A stretch of DNA of 64,000 nucleotides from Pictodentalium vernedei. Its lineage: Eukaryota; Mollusca; Scaphopoda; Dentaliida; Dentaliidae. Under the pieces are notes generated by a model. The model worked only from the letters and a program-made list of their open reading frames with translations, searched no databases and was not told where the DNA came from. Shown in pieces: positions 34,561 to 45,880 of the stretch. Location of the stretch: NCBI GenBank assembly GCA_031216915.1, contig CM062296.1, positions 144,378,344-144,442,343 of the forward strand. Direction: 5' to 3'. How positions within the stretch are numbered: the first letter of the stretch is position 1; each line of letters starts with the position of its first letter. Both the position numbers and the translations under genes were made by a program.

Positions 34561-34798
34561 CCTTTACCCAACGAATCGGCCACATCAGCCTGCGTAATAT
34601 GCAAATTCAGCAGCTGAAAAAATATTTTTCCAAAAATTTCAACAAAACCATATCATGTGACCCCTCATTGGAACAAGCTCATCGAGCTCGTTCCAATGAG
34701 GGGTCACATGATATGGTTTTGTTGAAATTATTTGAAAAATTAAAAAAAAATGTTATTTAAAATAATAAATTTTAATATCGCCTGCGTTGGGTAAAGGG
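34561..34798. mobile_element. TTAA hairpin MITE, type I, inverse orientation
   Basis: TTAA at 34557-34560 and 34799-34802. It begins ccctttacccaacgaatcgg and ends gcctgcgttgggtaaaggg, so the two dissimilar arms lie in the reverse order to the copy at 7331. Confidence 0.88.
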
Positions 34799-34802
34799 TT
34801 AA

Positions 34803-35164
34803 GTAACTTGGTTACTGTATAAAATTCTCAACCTGCAGAATTCAACTTCTAAATTCTGCACTACTGGATAATGTCATATTGTGGGGAGTTTCACAAAAGC
34901 CCATGCGATTTTGTTTTTCCAAAAGAAATGTAAAGTTGATTTCCTCCCATCAAGTCATGTAGAACTTTGGTATTTACATCAAATTCTACTGTTATCCTTC
35001 TTGGATTGACAACTAAACTTATGTCCTAAACTTGGCTCGGTGTGTTATCCAATGATTCCTCCTTATTTTGTGTTATGTTATTTTTGATTTGAGGAATGGT
35101 TAGAGTTGTCTGGAAAATGTACTGGACAGTATAGGCAGTAAATTCGTTGGATTGAATGTTATTA
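34803..35164. other. Intron-like sequence, nothing recognised
   Basis: No exon or repeat was recognised. Confidence 0.5.
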
Positions 35165-35605
35165 GAGTTGAGCCCACTTTTTTGGATATCTCTTAATTGA
35201 ATAAGCCTGTTAATTGAATATAATTTCCAAACACAAAAGCTTTTACCATACCTTCAGTACAAATTTAACCTGTTAATTGAATATAGATTTTCAAGTAAAC
35301 TCCTGTAAATTGAATAAAAATTCTTGTAATATGTCGAGAATTTACCCTGACAATCACCAACTTCCCCTTGTTTATTGACCTAGTTGGCTTCGGTACATCC
35401 AGTACAGACATTTAATCCATTATATCTTGTTTGACAGAGCTCCATGAGCTCTGTCAAACAAGATATGATAGACTAAATGCTCAGGTTAACCCAAGAATAC
35501 AGCTGTGTCCACATCCCTGTTAATTAAATACTCCTATTAATTGAATAATTTTCACTGGCATACTGGGTATTCAATTAACAGGTTTCCACTGTATTTGGAA
35601 GATCA
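35165..35605. repeat. Family M hairpin element, fullest copy
   Basis: It is framed by cttaattgaataagcctgtt and tattcaattaacaggtttcc, with the central palindrome atatcttgtttgacagagctc / gagctctgtcaaacaagatat. Fragments recur at 3373-4120, 45593-45880 and 50640-50680. Confidence 0.7.
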
Positions 35606-35655
35606 TTGATGAATTTGTTTCTATCCTTGAAAAGTACTTGATATTCCACCATCTC

Positions 35656-36002
35656 GGGAGTGCGGTGGTTCCGGGGTAGACTGTTGGACTTCTATGCTAG
35701 AGATCCTGAGTTCGATTCCCACCCGGAACGACCCACGTTGTGTCCTTGGGCAAGGCACTTTATCCTGCTTGCCTGCATGAGGGCTCGATGACGCCGTGTA
35801 CTAAGGCGAGTACTGTGCATTGATGGTGCACGTCTTCAACCGCTGTAACCCTGCTTGAGCGGAGCTTGAATAGAGAACGTTGAGCTGACAGTAGCTCGTC
35901 TGTGGTTCTCTGGCTTCCTTCACTCGTAAAACTGTCACGGTTACGATTAGCCATTGTGCATAAAAATGTGACCTTAAACACCAATAAATAAATAATAAAT
36001 AA
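35656..36002 (+). mobile_element. tRNA-derived SINE, alternative head subtype
   Basis: The head is ggttccggggtagactgttgg and box B-like gagttcgattcccac. The centre is gtccttgggcaaggcacttt and the tail is accaataaataaataataaa. Its head differs from that of the copies at 9427 and 27925 while the body is shared. Confidence 0.82.
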
Positions 36003-36195
36003 CTAACATTGAAAATGTTTCAGACTCGCAAAGGGGGAGGCCAGCCTTCTGCATTCCCCCTGGAATACAACATTGTGGTTCAGATTTGGAAAAGTTGATA
36101 CTCTTGTTTTCTGGAAGCCAGAATTGATTGGCAAACTACTATGATATTGACAGGATGTTCATAGTAATCATATAATAAGACAATATATTTATTAT

Positions 36196-36360
36196 TAAGT
36201 ACAGCAGAGTTCAGAGTTACGATGTTGGAGAGCTGACAGCTGCTCGTCGTTGCTCGATGTTCTCTTCAGGTAATCCGGCTTCCTCCACCTGTAAAACTGT
36301 CACCGATATGATATGACCCTGGCTGTTAAAGTGTCGTTAAACCCTAATAAATAAATAATA
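36196..36360 (+). mobile_element. SINE 3' fragment
   Basis: It runs from gagttacgatgttggagagc to ccctaataaataaataata and ends about 90 bases upstream of a CADPS exon. Confidence 0.72.
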
Positions 36361-36449
36361 ATAATAATTAAGTGTAGCAACATTTTGTCACTTTATTTGC
36401 ATGAAATGTTTATGATAGGTTTTCAAATATTTCTAATTCCTTATTTTAG

Positions 36450-36591
36450 ATAATTTGTGTAGTGGCAGGTTTCATCTGCATATAAAAGACGTTTTTGCTC
36501 CACAAGTGATTCGTTATGTTGACCTGATGGAATCTTCTATCGCTCAATCAATTCACAGAGGATTTGAAAGAGAAAAGTGGACACCACAAGG
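36450..36591 (+). CDS. CADPS: CAPS/CADPS exon, MUN domain
   Basis: Acceptor ctaattccttattttag, donor gtgagt. With the base carried over it reads [47 protein letters not shown] plus two bases. The [20 protein letters not shown] stretch is among the most conserved in CAPS proteins, as I recall the vertebrate sequence. It enters in phase 1 and leaves in phase 2, matching both neighbours. Confidence 0.95.
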
Positions 36592-36722
36592 GTGAGTTGA
36601 GATCTTATTTCAAATTGAGCATTTGATATGCTAATTCTATTTTGAATATCTATAAAAAACATTTTCAACATCTGCTTTCCCATAAAGTTCCACAACATTA
36701 TATAATGGATCATAAATCATAT

Positions 36723-36923
36723 ATTTTTATACTGTACCAATGACCCAGACTTAGCTGGTGCTAACTCTAAAAAATCCAGGGCCAAACACAAATTTTGCCC
36801 CCCAATCCCCAAAATTTGCATCTAAAACCAAAAGAAATCATGTCCTATAGGACCTCCATACTTTGCCCTTACTGCGCATGTGCAGTGTCAAGGACGTTCC
36901 AAAATTGGCGCCAATTATCATTC
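36723..36923 (+). repeat. DIRS left inverted terminal repeat
   Basis: 189 bases (36735-36923) are near-exact reverse complement of 42621-42809, starting taccaatgacccagac. The first 35 bases (36723-36757) are the exact complement of 42456-42490 in the internal complementary region. Confidence 0.92.
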
Positions 36924-37808
36924 TCTGTTTGGCCCTTCATCAGTCAACATCTCACTGATCTTTGTGCTTGTAAATCTCAGTTTAAAGGATGCCAGACACG
37001 TAATTGTTGGTGAAATGGTGATTCTAAGGAGGATATAGAAGGATGAGAGGAAAAAGGAGTGACAAAAAATAATCAGGGCTGTACTTAAAATTTTTTATGA
37101 AATTATGTTAAGTTGCCTATTTTCGAGGCATGGGCCTCTTGTTGTCATTCTTGCTAAAAAGTTTCACTTCTTATTCAGTGTTTCCTCTCCCCTGGTCTTC
37201 TAAGTCCCCCCTTGCAATTCTCCCATGCTTTTGGCATATTTTTGAGAAAGATCATTTCTAAATTCTCCTGGGAGAGTTGCTTGGTTACAGAATGTTTTCT
37301 GTTATTTTCCCCATAGTTACATTTTCACCCATGGGTGTATAAACGTTGTGTTCTGCATCTTCCATCTGATGTTCTGCAGATTCTCACCTGGGAGTCTCTG
37401 TCTTGCATCAGATAGAGTGTAATTTTGATGACTGATTTCGGGCCAGTTTTGTCAGTGCCTGGAGTCATGTTTTCTGGTGTTTTTACACTGTTTGTTTACA
37501 TTGGCAACAGTCTCTTTTGAGGGGGGCTGTTTGCCTTTGGTGTAGTTTATCTCACTATAAGATACATTTCTATTATCCGTAAGTGTTGCATTAATTATTT
37601 AATATAAATTTAAAATTTTTGACCACACTTAGCCATCGGATCCATTGGGGCTCAACGTTAATTTTCAGAAACTTGGACTTCGCTGAAAAAATATTTTTCA
37701 AAATTTATTTTGATTTGCAATTGTTTTTTCATTATTAATGGATCATGTTATTATGTATCTTTGTGTCAGGGGTTTGTGCGAGTAACTAGGACTTGTTGAC
37801 TTTTCACA
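36924..37808 (+). other. DIRS 5' leader
   Basis: Non-coding sequence between the left terminal repeat and the first gag ATG. It presumably holds the element promoter, but no motif was recognised. Confidence 0.6.
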
Positions 37809-39898
37809 ATGAAAGGATATTGTTCAAATTGTAATAGGAAGAAATCTTCCTCTGAATTTCATGATCATTGCATTAATTGTAGTCAGTGTTCTCGCACTAA
37901 TCCCTGTTCTATATGTCAATATTGGGATGACAAACATTGGAAACGTGTGTCACGATATGTTGTTGGTGGAGAAAGGGCTATGCCGACTCTTTCTCCGCAA
38001 GGTCACTCTACTCTCTCAGTTTTTATTTCAGAGGAACAAGAACAGGGTGATGTTTCCATGTTATCTTCCGCAAGTGCGCTTCCGTCGTCACAAATGAATA
38101 CAGAGCTAGCGACAAAAGTGCTCATGGAGATTAAACAAATGTCGTCCGCTAGCTCGCCCGGTGTAGCGTCCATTCACCGAACGGTTCGGCAGCCGGGTTC
38201 GTCCGATGCAGTCCAGGAGGAAATGTTGGGTGATGCGAGTACTATAAACACTCAACGTGCACACCCAATGACGGCGGATAGTAGGCGAGATCGGAGGAAG
38301 CCTTTGAGTCTGGTTCCTAGCTCATCCAGGTCCAGCCGGGCCACGAGCGAGAGAGGCCCCTCTCTAGTACAACAACATCTGGGACCAAAATGTGTCGCAA
38401 GCGGAGCACACGTCCGTCGCTCGGGACGCTCCATTGTATAGGCAGTCCGCGGAGACTGCTTAGGCTTCTTCCTCTCGTCAGCGCACACGACCGCACCTTG
38501 GCTACGTGACCGCCGATATTTTACCAGCTTCGCCGATCAGGGATTCTTCGGCGACCAGGTCACACCATCCGGTAGCCAGGGACACAAGGCCAATGGACTC
38601 TGGACGTTCGCATAGGAAGAGTATGCGGGAGTCATCAGATGCGGAGCTGCCCTCGGCGAAGCAGCGAAAGACTGCGCCTCTGCAGGCCTCAATGTCGGAC
38701 GTACTTGTGCAGATAGCACAACTTATCGCAGCATCCCAGCAACCGACAGAAATGGTGTCGGATCGGGAATTATCCGATGGCGCTGGGTCGGTACGCTCCG
38801 CCGAAGCATCGGGGGCGGACGACCGGGAGCATCATGAGGTCCGACCGCGATGGTGAAAGTGATACGGATGACTTGGAGCTATCCCTTTCGGAACAACATA
38901 AAGCTGCCGTGGACTTCATCCGGCACTTTCTCCCTCAAGTTGTTCCATCGGGCCAGACTGCTGCGGTTCCGGACAAGAGAATTATAGCGTCATTGGACTC
39001 TGATTTCTTTGAGCGGTTCAGGGACATCGCTCCCGAGTTTCCGTCTCAGTCCAATAATGTTGCAAGAACATTTGAATTATTGAACGACGCTATATTCAAA
39101 CTTGCTTCCAAAACGGGAAAAGCAGGTTTCTTGTCCGCCAATACTCTCAACCTGCCTTTCATTAATGCAAGGAATAAATTCGACACGGCAGGACAGGGTA
39201 TCCCGAGAGTTCCTCTGCGTATGGACGATGAGGCGGAAGACTTAGAGCTATCATTACCGTCGTCGGCGTCTATTCCAACCGCGGTGTTGGAAACAACTAT
39301 TTTGTCTAACAGAGCCAGTTTAGATGCCTTATCTTATGCAGATCACCTTACTAAGGCGTTATCACTGAGCCTTCAAGGGAAAGAATTTCAGGATATTCAA
39401 TCCTCTTTAAGACTTCTTTCAAGGGCAGTAGCTTATTCCACGTGTAACTCCGCCCTTTCAGTGGCAAACCTGGAGTTGGTTAGACGTGACGCAGCCCTAG
39501 CTACTTCCACACTCGTGGATACTAAGGTGAAGAACTCTCTCAGAGTCGCTTCAGTCTCCGGAGAACTTCTCTTTGACGGCAAGCTTTCTGCAATTTACGA
39601 TAAAATTACAAAGAAAGCTTCGGATTCTCTGCTGTTCAAATCTGCTTCTAAGAAGTCGGACACGGCAGATAGGAGTAAGACAGGCACTTCTGGGTCTAAT
39701 GCGCCCAAGAGAGGTTCCTATAGAGGTTCTGGTGCGTCCTCTTGGTCTTATTCAAGAGACCGTCAAGGTAGCGACTCTCGTTCGGGATGTCCTTCGGGCC
39801 AGGACAACCGGTCAGACGCCCCGAGGTCGACGGGACGAGGTGCGGGTCGTGGAGGACGTGGTTTCTCCTACCGTAGGCCTCGCAGGTCCAGGAGGTGA
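37809..39898 (+). pseudogene. gag: DIRS gag-like gene, frameshifted
   Basis: The first 210 codons (37809-38441) open with cysteines at residues 5, 8, 21, 24, 27, 33 and 36 (CxxC pairs), a likely zinc-binding start. Reading then passes to the next frame (stop TAG at 38458-38460, ORF 38506-38856) and to a third frame (about 38840 to 39898). The last part has a helical EQHKAAVDFIRHFLPQ region and an RG-rich basic tail (GRGAGRGGRGF) suited to nucleic-acid binding. At least two frameshifts and one stop separate the pieces. Its place before RT and the basic tail support gag, but the sequence itself is poorly conserved across DIRS groups. Confidence 0.75.
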
Positions 39899-41710
39899 TG
39901 GCTTCAACCTCTATCGCGTACCGGTTGGCGGAAGGTTGTCGAGTTTTTCACAAGAGTGGGCGTCGATTACGGACGACCCTTGGGTGAGAGGGGTGACTTC
40001 GGAAGGTCTAAAGATATCCTTCAAACGAAAGCCTCCATTAACTCGAAGTCCAAATGGACTCAACTTCCGTCAAATCCGCAGAAAAGAGACGCTCTGTTAT
40101 CAGAGGTGCAGTCTCTTTTAATGAAGAACGCGGTAGAGGTCGTAGAAAACCAGGAGACTCCGGGATTCTACAGCCATCTGTTTCTGGTTCCGAAACCAGA
40201 CGGCTCGTTCCGTCCAGTCATAGATTTGAGCTGGATAAACAAGCTGATCGTCGCTCCGAAGTTTTATATGGAGACGATTCGGTCGGTCAGAGCGAGTATT
40301 CGGGTGAACGATTATGCAACGAGCATTGATCTCAAAGATGCGTACTTTCACGTCATGGTTCATCCGACATTCAGAAAGTATCTACGCTTCGCAGTCCTAG
40401 GAGTGGTGTATCAATTCCGGGCGATGTGCTTCGGATTGAATCTAGCACCCTGGGCTTTCACTCGGGTAATGAACTCGGTAATGATGTATTTCCGAGCTCA
40501 TTCGTCTGCGGTAACGTCGGCCTACCTGGACGACATTCTTCAGAGGTACGGCAACGAGTTAACGCTTCAGAACGATGTGCAGAATCTACTTCCATTGCTC
40601 CGACGTCTCGGTTTTATAGTAAACGAGGAGAAGTCGGATCTGGTGCCGTCCAAGTCATTCACACATCTGGGAATGAGCTTCGAGACGCACAACAATCTCG
40701 TTCGTCTGCCGTTAACCAGAGCGAAATTAGTCAGTTGTTACACTCGCTATTGTCTGCACGCAGACAAAGTCACAGCGAGAGAATTTATGAGACTGATAGG
40801 TCTGTGCGGAGCCGCTGCGGATCTCATTCCGATGGGGCGGTTACGCACGCGTCCTCTCCAAATTTTCTTGACTCAGAATTGGAGTGTGAAAATTCATTCG
40901 CTCGACATAGACGTTCTCTTGTCAGATCAAGTGAAACGAGAGATTCAGACTTGGGCAAACATTCAGTGGTTTACTCAGGGAGTTCCGCTGCAGTTGCCGG
41001 ATCCGAGTTTTACCATTATGACGGATGCCAGTCAAACAGGTTGGGGTGAATCATTGATCCCAACGGATTCGAGATGCCAGGGTCTTTGGGATCCGCAATT
41101 CCTGGGCAAGCGCATAAACATCAAGGAAATGATGTCAATTTGGCTTGCGTTACGTCATTGGATGGACATTATTCACAATGCTCATGTCCAAATCCTGTCC
41201 AACAATACGACAGTAGTGGCGTATATACAGAATCAGGGAGGCACTCATTCAGTTCCGTTGTTCAATCTAACGGAAAGAATCCTTCTGTTTGCTCTAGAGC
41301 ATCAGGTTCTTCTTTCGGTCCGTCATATACCGGGTCGTCTGAATGTACTAGCAGACTCCTTTTCACGAAAGGGTCGCTTGTTGCCGTCGGAGTGGACTCT
41401 CAACAAACAAGTATTCAATCAGATTTGCTACCAATGGGAACGGCCAATGATAGACTTATTTGCGACACATCTCAACAATCAGTTGCAGACGTATGTGTCT
41501 CCGTGTCCGGATCCAAGAGCATTTGCAGTAGACGCTCTGTTGATCCCTTGGGACGGAATGATAGGATATGCGTATCCTCCAGCGCCGTTAATTCAGCAAG
41601 TATTGCTAAAGATAAAACAATCTCAATGCAAGATTCTGTTGGTAGCATCTCTGTCTCCACAGAGACCGTGGATAAATCTACTCGGCTCATACTTCTTGGG
41701 CTTACGCTAA
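39899..41710 (+). pseudogene. pol: DIRS reverse transcriptase-RNase H, frameshifted and mutated
   Basis: The start (VGGRLSSFSQEWASITDDPW) lies in one frame from about 39912. The rest is in the +2-shifted frame from about 40050 to a stop at 41708-41710. RT motifs: HLFLVPKPDGSFRPVIDLSW, SIDLKDAYFHV, FGLNLAPWAFTRVMN and the catalytic YLDD (40523-40534). RNase H: MTDAS (Asp at 41024-41026), the Glu of INIKEM, then SNNTTVVAYIQNQGG, where the usual SDN aspartate is asparagine (aac at 41201-41203), and LADSFSR. After it comes the DIRS-typical RPMIDLFATHLNNQLQTY segment. One frameshift and the lost RNase H residue predict an inactive product. Confidence 0.92.
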
Positions 41711-41858
41711 TAGTATTGCTATTACAGATCTAATGAAGGCTGCTCATTGGTCTCAGCCATCCACATTCACAAATTTTTATCTCAGAAATATTGAGTCCAT
41801 TTCTGGAGACCTGCATTGTTTAGGTCCGTTATCTGTTGCTCGGAATGTCGTCCACTAA
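41697..41858 (+). pseudogene. C-terminal stub of a tyrosine recombinase
   Basis: In the frame after the RT, 53 codons read WAYANSIAITDLMKAAHWSQ then PSTFTNFYLRNIESI and end at 41856. The pattern WA...G/S...I..L..AA.WS...TF..FY is the end of DIRS-type tyrosine recombinases, with the nucleophilic Tyr at 41778-41780. The Arg and His residues of the catalytic set and about 200 upstream codons are missing. The stub overlaps the RT end, so an internal deletion is likely at about 41695-41700. Confidence 0.85.
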
Positions 41859-42455
41859 ACAGTTGCAACTATAGTTATGCAGGCTTTCTGCTCCGGCAGT
41901 GACTCCGTCCGGCTGCCCTCTTCGCTCTGGGCTGTTTGACCCAGGGCAAGGGGAAGGGGGGGAGGGTGTTCCCTTAGGTCACCTGCTTTATAGTGAAAAG
42001 CAAGGGAATGCCTCCTCCGAAGTCAGTATTTCTGAGTCGTTTCCGGGATGGTTTTAAAGTGTAATATTAATGTTAAAAATTCATTCATGTCATATTTTTA
42101 AAGTGTAGCTCGGTGTGAAGCATTTGTATATGTCAAGTGTCAAACGGGCGTTAATATACAATCCTCGGACACTTTTAAAAGAATATAAAGAGTCTCAATT
42201 CTCTGGTCTAACTTTATTTATTGGCTTACTTTAAAAATAATTAGTATAAAGGGTTATACTGGATGTTAATAGAGAACATGAATGTTATTGTGCTCAATTA
42301 TGAAGGGTATTGTATCTTTCTAATTTAACATAAAATAAGAAAGATACATGTAAAGCCTAATACTCCTTTTCTCCTTGAGGGGTTGCCTCTATATTATATA
42401 GTTGAGCTTATTGGATTTTCCTCTATGTCCTAAGCCCTCCAGCCTTTTTACTATT
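41859..42455 (+). other. DIRS 3' untranslated region
   Basis: Between the recombinase stop and the internal complementary region. It contains a GC-rich stretch with a ggggaagggggggagggt purine run (41951-41969), then AT-rich sequence. No ORF was recognised. Confidence 0.6.
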
Positions 42456-42544
42456 CAGCTAAGTCTGGGTCATTGGTACAGTATAAAAATGTTAAAAAAT
42501 TTATAGTAATTTATATATTTTTTATACTTACCAATGACCCAGAC
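42456..42544 (+). repeat. DIRS internal complementary region
   Basis: Bases 42456-42490 are the exact complement of the left end 36723-36757. Bases 42494-42544 are the exact complement of the right end 42794-42844. The trinucleotide gtt (42491-42493) separates them. This equals the reverse complement of the two element ends joined in a circle, the arrangement known for DIRS-1, where it is thought to template end completion and circle formation. Confidence 0.93.
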
Positions 42545-42620
42545 GGGGATGACCCTCCCAGGAGTTGGGAACTCTTACCTCCCCACTGAGTACATAGCGC
42601 TGACCAGGCACTGCCAGTAA

Positions 42621-42844
42621 GAATGATAATTGGCGCCAATTTTGGAACGTCCTTGACACTGCGCATGCGCAGTAAGGGCAAAGTATGGAGGTCCTATAGG
42701 ACATGATTTCTTTTGGTTTTAGATGCAAATTTTGGGGATTGGGGGGCAAAATTTGTGTTTGGCCCTGGATTTTTTAGAGTTAGCACCAGCTAAGTCTGGG
42801 TCATTGGTAAGTATAAAAAATATATAAATTACTATAAATTTTTT
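42621..42844 (+). repeat. DIRS right inverted terminal repeat
   Basis: 42621-42809 is the reverse complement of 36735-36923 with a few mismatches. The outer 35 bases (AT-rich, to 42844) are distinct from the left end and are mirrored only in the internal complementary region. Confidence 0.92.
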
Positions 42845-42869
42845 TACTTTTCTCTCTAATATAAGTATT

Positions 42870-43440
42870 TTTAGCTCAACAACGAAATTGTGTGAGCTTC
42901 TGTCATGACTCGAGGCACATTGTGTTAAAGTTATTGTAAGAGTCCACTTTGACTTTCCCACCTGTTACTATGCACCTCATACTGTTTCTATGGCTTACAA
43001 TTACACACAGACCCTTACCCAGTGATATTTTTTTTTATTTTTAGAGTGTTTTTGCAATGTTTGACATTTTTGTCAGTATGGACTTAGTAAATTTCTGACG
43101 TGTTTTGCTACACATGAGTGGAGGCTTCCACTGGTATGCTGTGGCATTTATATTTCATATGCATGTTAAATGCATCAATATAAGATAACATTAACCCTTG
43201 GCTGGACATTTTTCGGAGATTTTGGACTTTTTTAATGCAATGTAAGACTTTTTTGTAAGTGTGGACTTAGAAAAATTCTGACCTGTTATGCTATACATGT
43301 AGATGAGTGGAGGCTACCACCAGTATGCTGTGGCTTTTATATTTCATATATGTATTAAATAAATGCATCAATTTTATGCATCAATTTTAGTCAACATTAA
43401 TCCTTGACCGGACATTTTTTGCAGATTTGTAATAAGCGTA
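42870..43440 (+). repeat. AGCTCA-headed element with two ~200-bp units
   Basis: It starts agctcaacaacgaaattgtg after a T run. Two units (about 43050-43240 and 43240-43440) share 'tggacttag', 'atgagtggaggct', 'tatgctgtggc', 'ttatatttcatat' and a 'ttgnc(t)ggacattttt' close. The head resembles family C and D starts. No defined 3' end was found. Confidence 0.55.
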
Positions 43441-43904
43441 GGTTTAGTGCATGCCATGCATTGGTGAGCTAATGGGGATGGACACCCCCTCTTGTTCTTC
43501 TTCTGGATACATCTGTTTAAAAAAAATTATTGTTTTTCAGGCACCCCCACCACCACCCCTCTCCTTCCCCCACACCTTTAAAACATTAGCTAAAGTAAAA
43601 AGTTACCTAAAATTGATTTTCTTATTTCTTAACTATTCAAATCTATTCAGGAGTTGGTGTGGTCTGTGCCATTGGGGGGCCTCCCCCTCCCCCCCCCACT
43701 TTTCTCTGGAGAGACCCCCCCCCCCCCCCCCTTCCCAATCAAACTTCCAATTACTATCTGACCATGGTTTTCCACACCGAAGATCACACCCACAAACAGC
43801 ACTCAACAATACACATCATGTCAGGTGTTGTAGAAACTCTCAGATATTGCTCCCAGGGCATCCAAATGTGAACATTTTTTCTGGGAGATCCCCCAGACCC
43901 TCCA
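43441..43904. other. C-rich intron stretch
   Basis: Long C runs (43681-43735) give proline-rich ORFs that are compositional. No exon or repeat family was recognised. Confidence 0.5.
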
Positions 43905-44005
43905 CACATACAAATGGGAGGGAGACACCCTCCTCCTTAGTTCAGCAATCTGAACATAGTGGATACTCCCTTAAGGGGCAGCCACTATGTTCAGATCACT
44001 GAACT
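43905..44005. repeat. Hairpin repeat
   Basis: The arms are agttcagcaatctgaacata / tatgttcagatcactgaact, with an outer ggagggagacaccctcctcc region. Confidence 0.65.
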
Positions 44006-44368
44006 ATCTCCTCCCCTATCCTCCTCTAGCTCATGCCTGTGAAGGCATCTCGACCTTGGTTCCCCCATATCTTACCTAGGCCTTCCTAAATTAAAATTAC
44101 TGGTGCATGTGATTTTTCAGTGAGATTCTTATGAGTCGATTGGGGCAGGGTCAAGCCATTAGCAGCCCCCAGCAGGCATGCTTGCATGTTTTCTGGGGGT
44201 GGGGAGTGGTGACCAGTGGTCAACAGAGTTTATGCAGCTAATCGCTATCCTCTATCCATATCCAATCTAGCATGGCTGCCTGTGTGTGTTTGTAGCTGTT
44301 CTGGAGTCGATGTTGTCAGAGAATGCACAATTCGGTGTGATTTTGCATTATGATGTACTGATGATAAT

Positions 44369-44745
44369 TACTTATTTATTAGTGTTTAACAACACATTAA
44401 CAGCCAAGGTCATATCTTGTCGGTGACAGTTTTATGTGTGGAGGAAGCCGGAGTACCCGGAGAGAACCCATAGAGCAACGACAAGCAGCTACCAGATTCC
44501 CAAAATCATAACTCTGCACTGCAGCACACGTAGGGTTAGATTGGTTGAAGACATGCGTACCATCGACGTGCAGTACGCCTTAGTACACTGCGTCATCATT
44601 CGTGCCCAAGGTGGACAATCTGGGTTAAGTGCCTTGTCCAAGGACATAACGTGGGAGTCTGAATGGATCGCTCAGACGGTCACCCATCCAAGGATTAACT
44701 GGATCTGATGAGAGCCGGTTATCACAACGCCTCCGCTCCCCCACT
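44369..44745 (-). mobile_element. tRNA-derived SINE, reverse orientation
   Basis: The tail is on the left (acttatttattagtgttta). The body has ggaggaagccggagtaccc, gcagtacgccttagtacac and gtgccttgtccaaggacat. The head toward 44745 is diverged. Confidence 0.78.
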
Positions 44746-44837
44746 GATGATAATAATAATTATAATAATATTGTAGCATTGAGTCCACATATGGCGCTTT
44801 ATGGTTGTACAAAATTGCAAAATGCCTCATGGAAAAG

Positions 44838-45062
44838 GTACCCTTGTGAGGACCCCAGGCATTAGAGCAGTACTTGTTTACTGCATAAACAAGTGTTGTG
44901 CTTTACTGGTAAAATAAGACCAGAACCAATGCATGGGGTGGAAGTCCGCTAAAGTGGGCAGCATAGGTATCAACGATTTGTTATCTTTACTTCATACTGT
45001 TGTTGCAGTCATGATAAAGCCAAAGATGCTAAAAGTGACCTTCAACACCGATAAATAAATAA
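44838..45062 (+). mobile_element. SINE-like family G copy
   Basis: It has 'gcattagagcagtacttgtt', 'tttactggtaaaataagacc', 'agtgggcagcataggtatca' and a tail 'aacaccgataaataaataaa'. Confidence 0.7.
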
Positions 45063-45204
45063 ATGGAAAAGGTACTCTAGAGATGGTATAACCTTCATAT
45101 CTGTACATTGTTTCTCAAAAATCCTCCATTTTATGGAGTAAATATTTGTTCAATGGAACCCTGTTACTTAAATAGCCTCTTTTCACATGAAAATTATTCA
45201 GTTA

Positions 45205-45592
45205 AGGCTTAAAAAAAGTTAAAAATCTGTTCCTAAGGCCCTCCCGCATGGTCCTTTTTGGCTGCCGCATGCTCTCTTTTTATAACCAATGCAAATTTAG
45301 AATAATAAAAATTAAATGATTTATGTTTGATATTTTACCCAAGCTAATAAATGAGTGTAACAAGGCTTTGCAATGTTTTAGTACTATAAAGCCTTCATGC
45401 ACTCAAGGGACAAAATACACCATTCTGCAGATTATGAGGCCTAAACATAAAACAAATCAAGAACATGAACTCTTGATGGCAAAGAAATAATTACAAAAAT
45501 AAAAAATAACATAAAAAAATGCCCGCCCACATGCTATTTTACAAAAAATGGCCTGAGAAACAGAAGATCTACTTTGTGGGACCTAAGAGGAG
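45205..45592 (+). repeat. Family I repeat
   Basis: It has the blocks 'gttaaaaatctgttcctaag', 'ggtcctttttggctgccgca' and 'aacagaagatctactttgtg'. The central palindrome is diverged (aggctttgcaatg...actataaagccttc). Confidence 0.7.
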
Positions 45593-45880
45593 TATTCAAT
45601 TAACAAGGATTTGGTCATTTTGATATATTCGAGAGAAAAACTGAGGATTTATTCTATTAAATCTTGTTTGACAAAGCTCATGGAGATATAATAAATTAAA
45701 GACCTGTATTGGAGGCACAGAGGCCAATAGGTCTAACCACAATAGAAATTTGGTGAATGTCAGGATAAATTCTCGACATATAGCAAGATTTTGTATTCAT
45801 TTAAGAGGCATTTGCTGTTATGTGCTGTATACAATTAACAGGTCAGATTTGTAGTGAAGGTATGGAAAATGGTTTACCTT
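45593..45880 (-). repeat. Family M fragment
   Basis: Inverted pieces of the 35165-35605 repeat: 'attcaattaacaagg', 'aatcttgtttgacaaagctc', 'aattaacaggtcagatttg'. Confidence 0.55.

Larger units (their letters stand above)
36723..42844 (+). mobile_element. DIRS-type tyrosine-recombinase retrotransposon, decayed
   Basis: This 6,122-bp element lies in CADPS intron 2 on the gene's strand. Order: left inverted terminal repeat, ~0.9-kb leader, broken gag, broken RT-RNase H, a recombinase C-terminal stub, internal complementary region, right inverted terminal repeat. DIRS elements integrate circular DNA with a tyrosine recombinase and leave no target duplication. None is seen (flanks tat and tac). 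Several frameshifts and stops and the lost recombinase make this copy unable to move by itself. Its RT-RNase H and recombinase motifs separate it from LTR and LINE elements. Confidence 0.92.

Noticed and set aside
40426..41733. Long ORFs in alternative frames over the RT region (207 and 219 codons)
   Set aside because: They overlap the RT-RNase H frame, are Ser-rich and have no domain. They are shadow readings.
36723..42844. Two separate elements, with 42498-42847 as an independent MITE
   Set aside because: The 51-bp inverted arms at 42494 and 42794 are explained by the DIRS internal complementary region and right terminus, as the 35-bp match to the left end shows.
43451..44002. Proline-rich 183-codon ORF
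   Set aside because: Its proline content comes from long C runs. No splice sites or homology.
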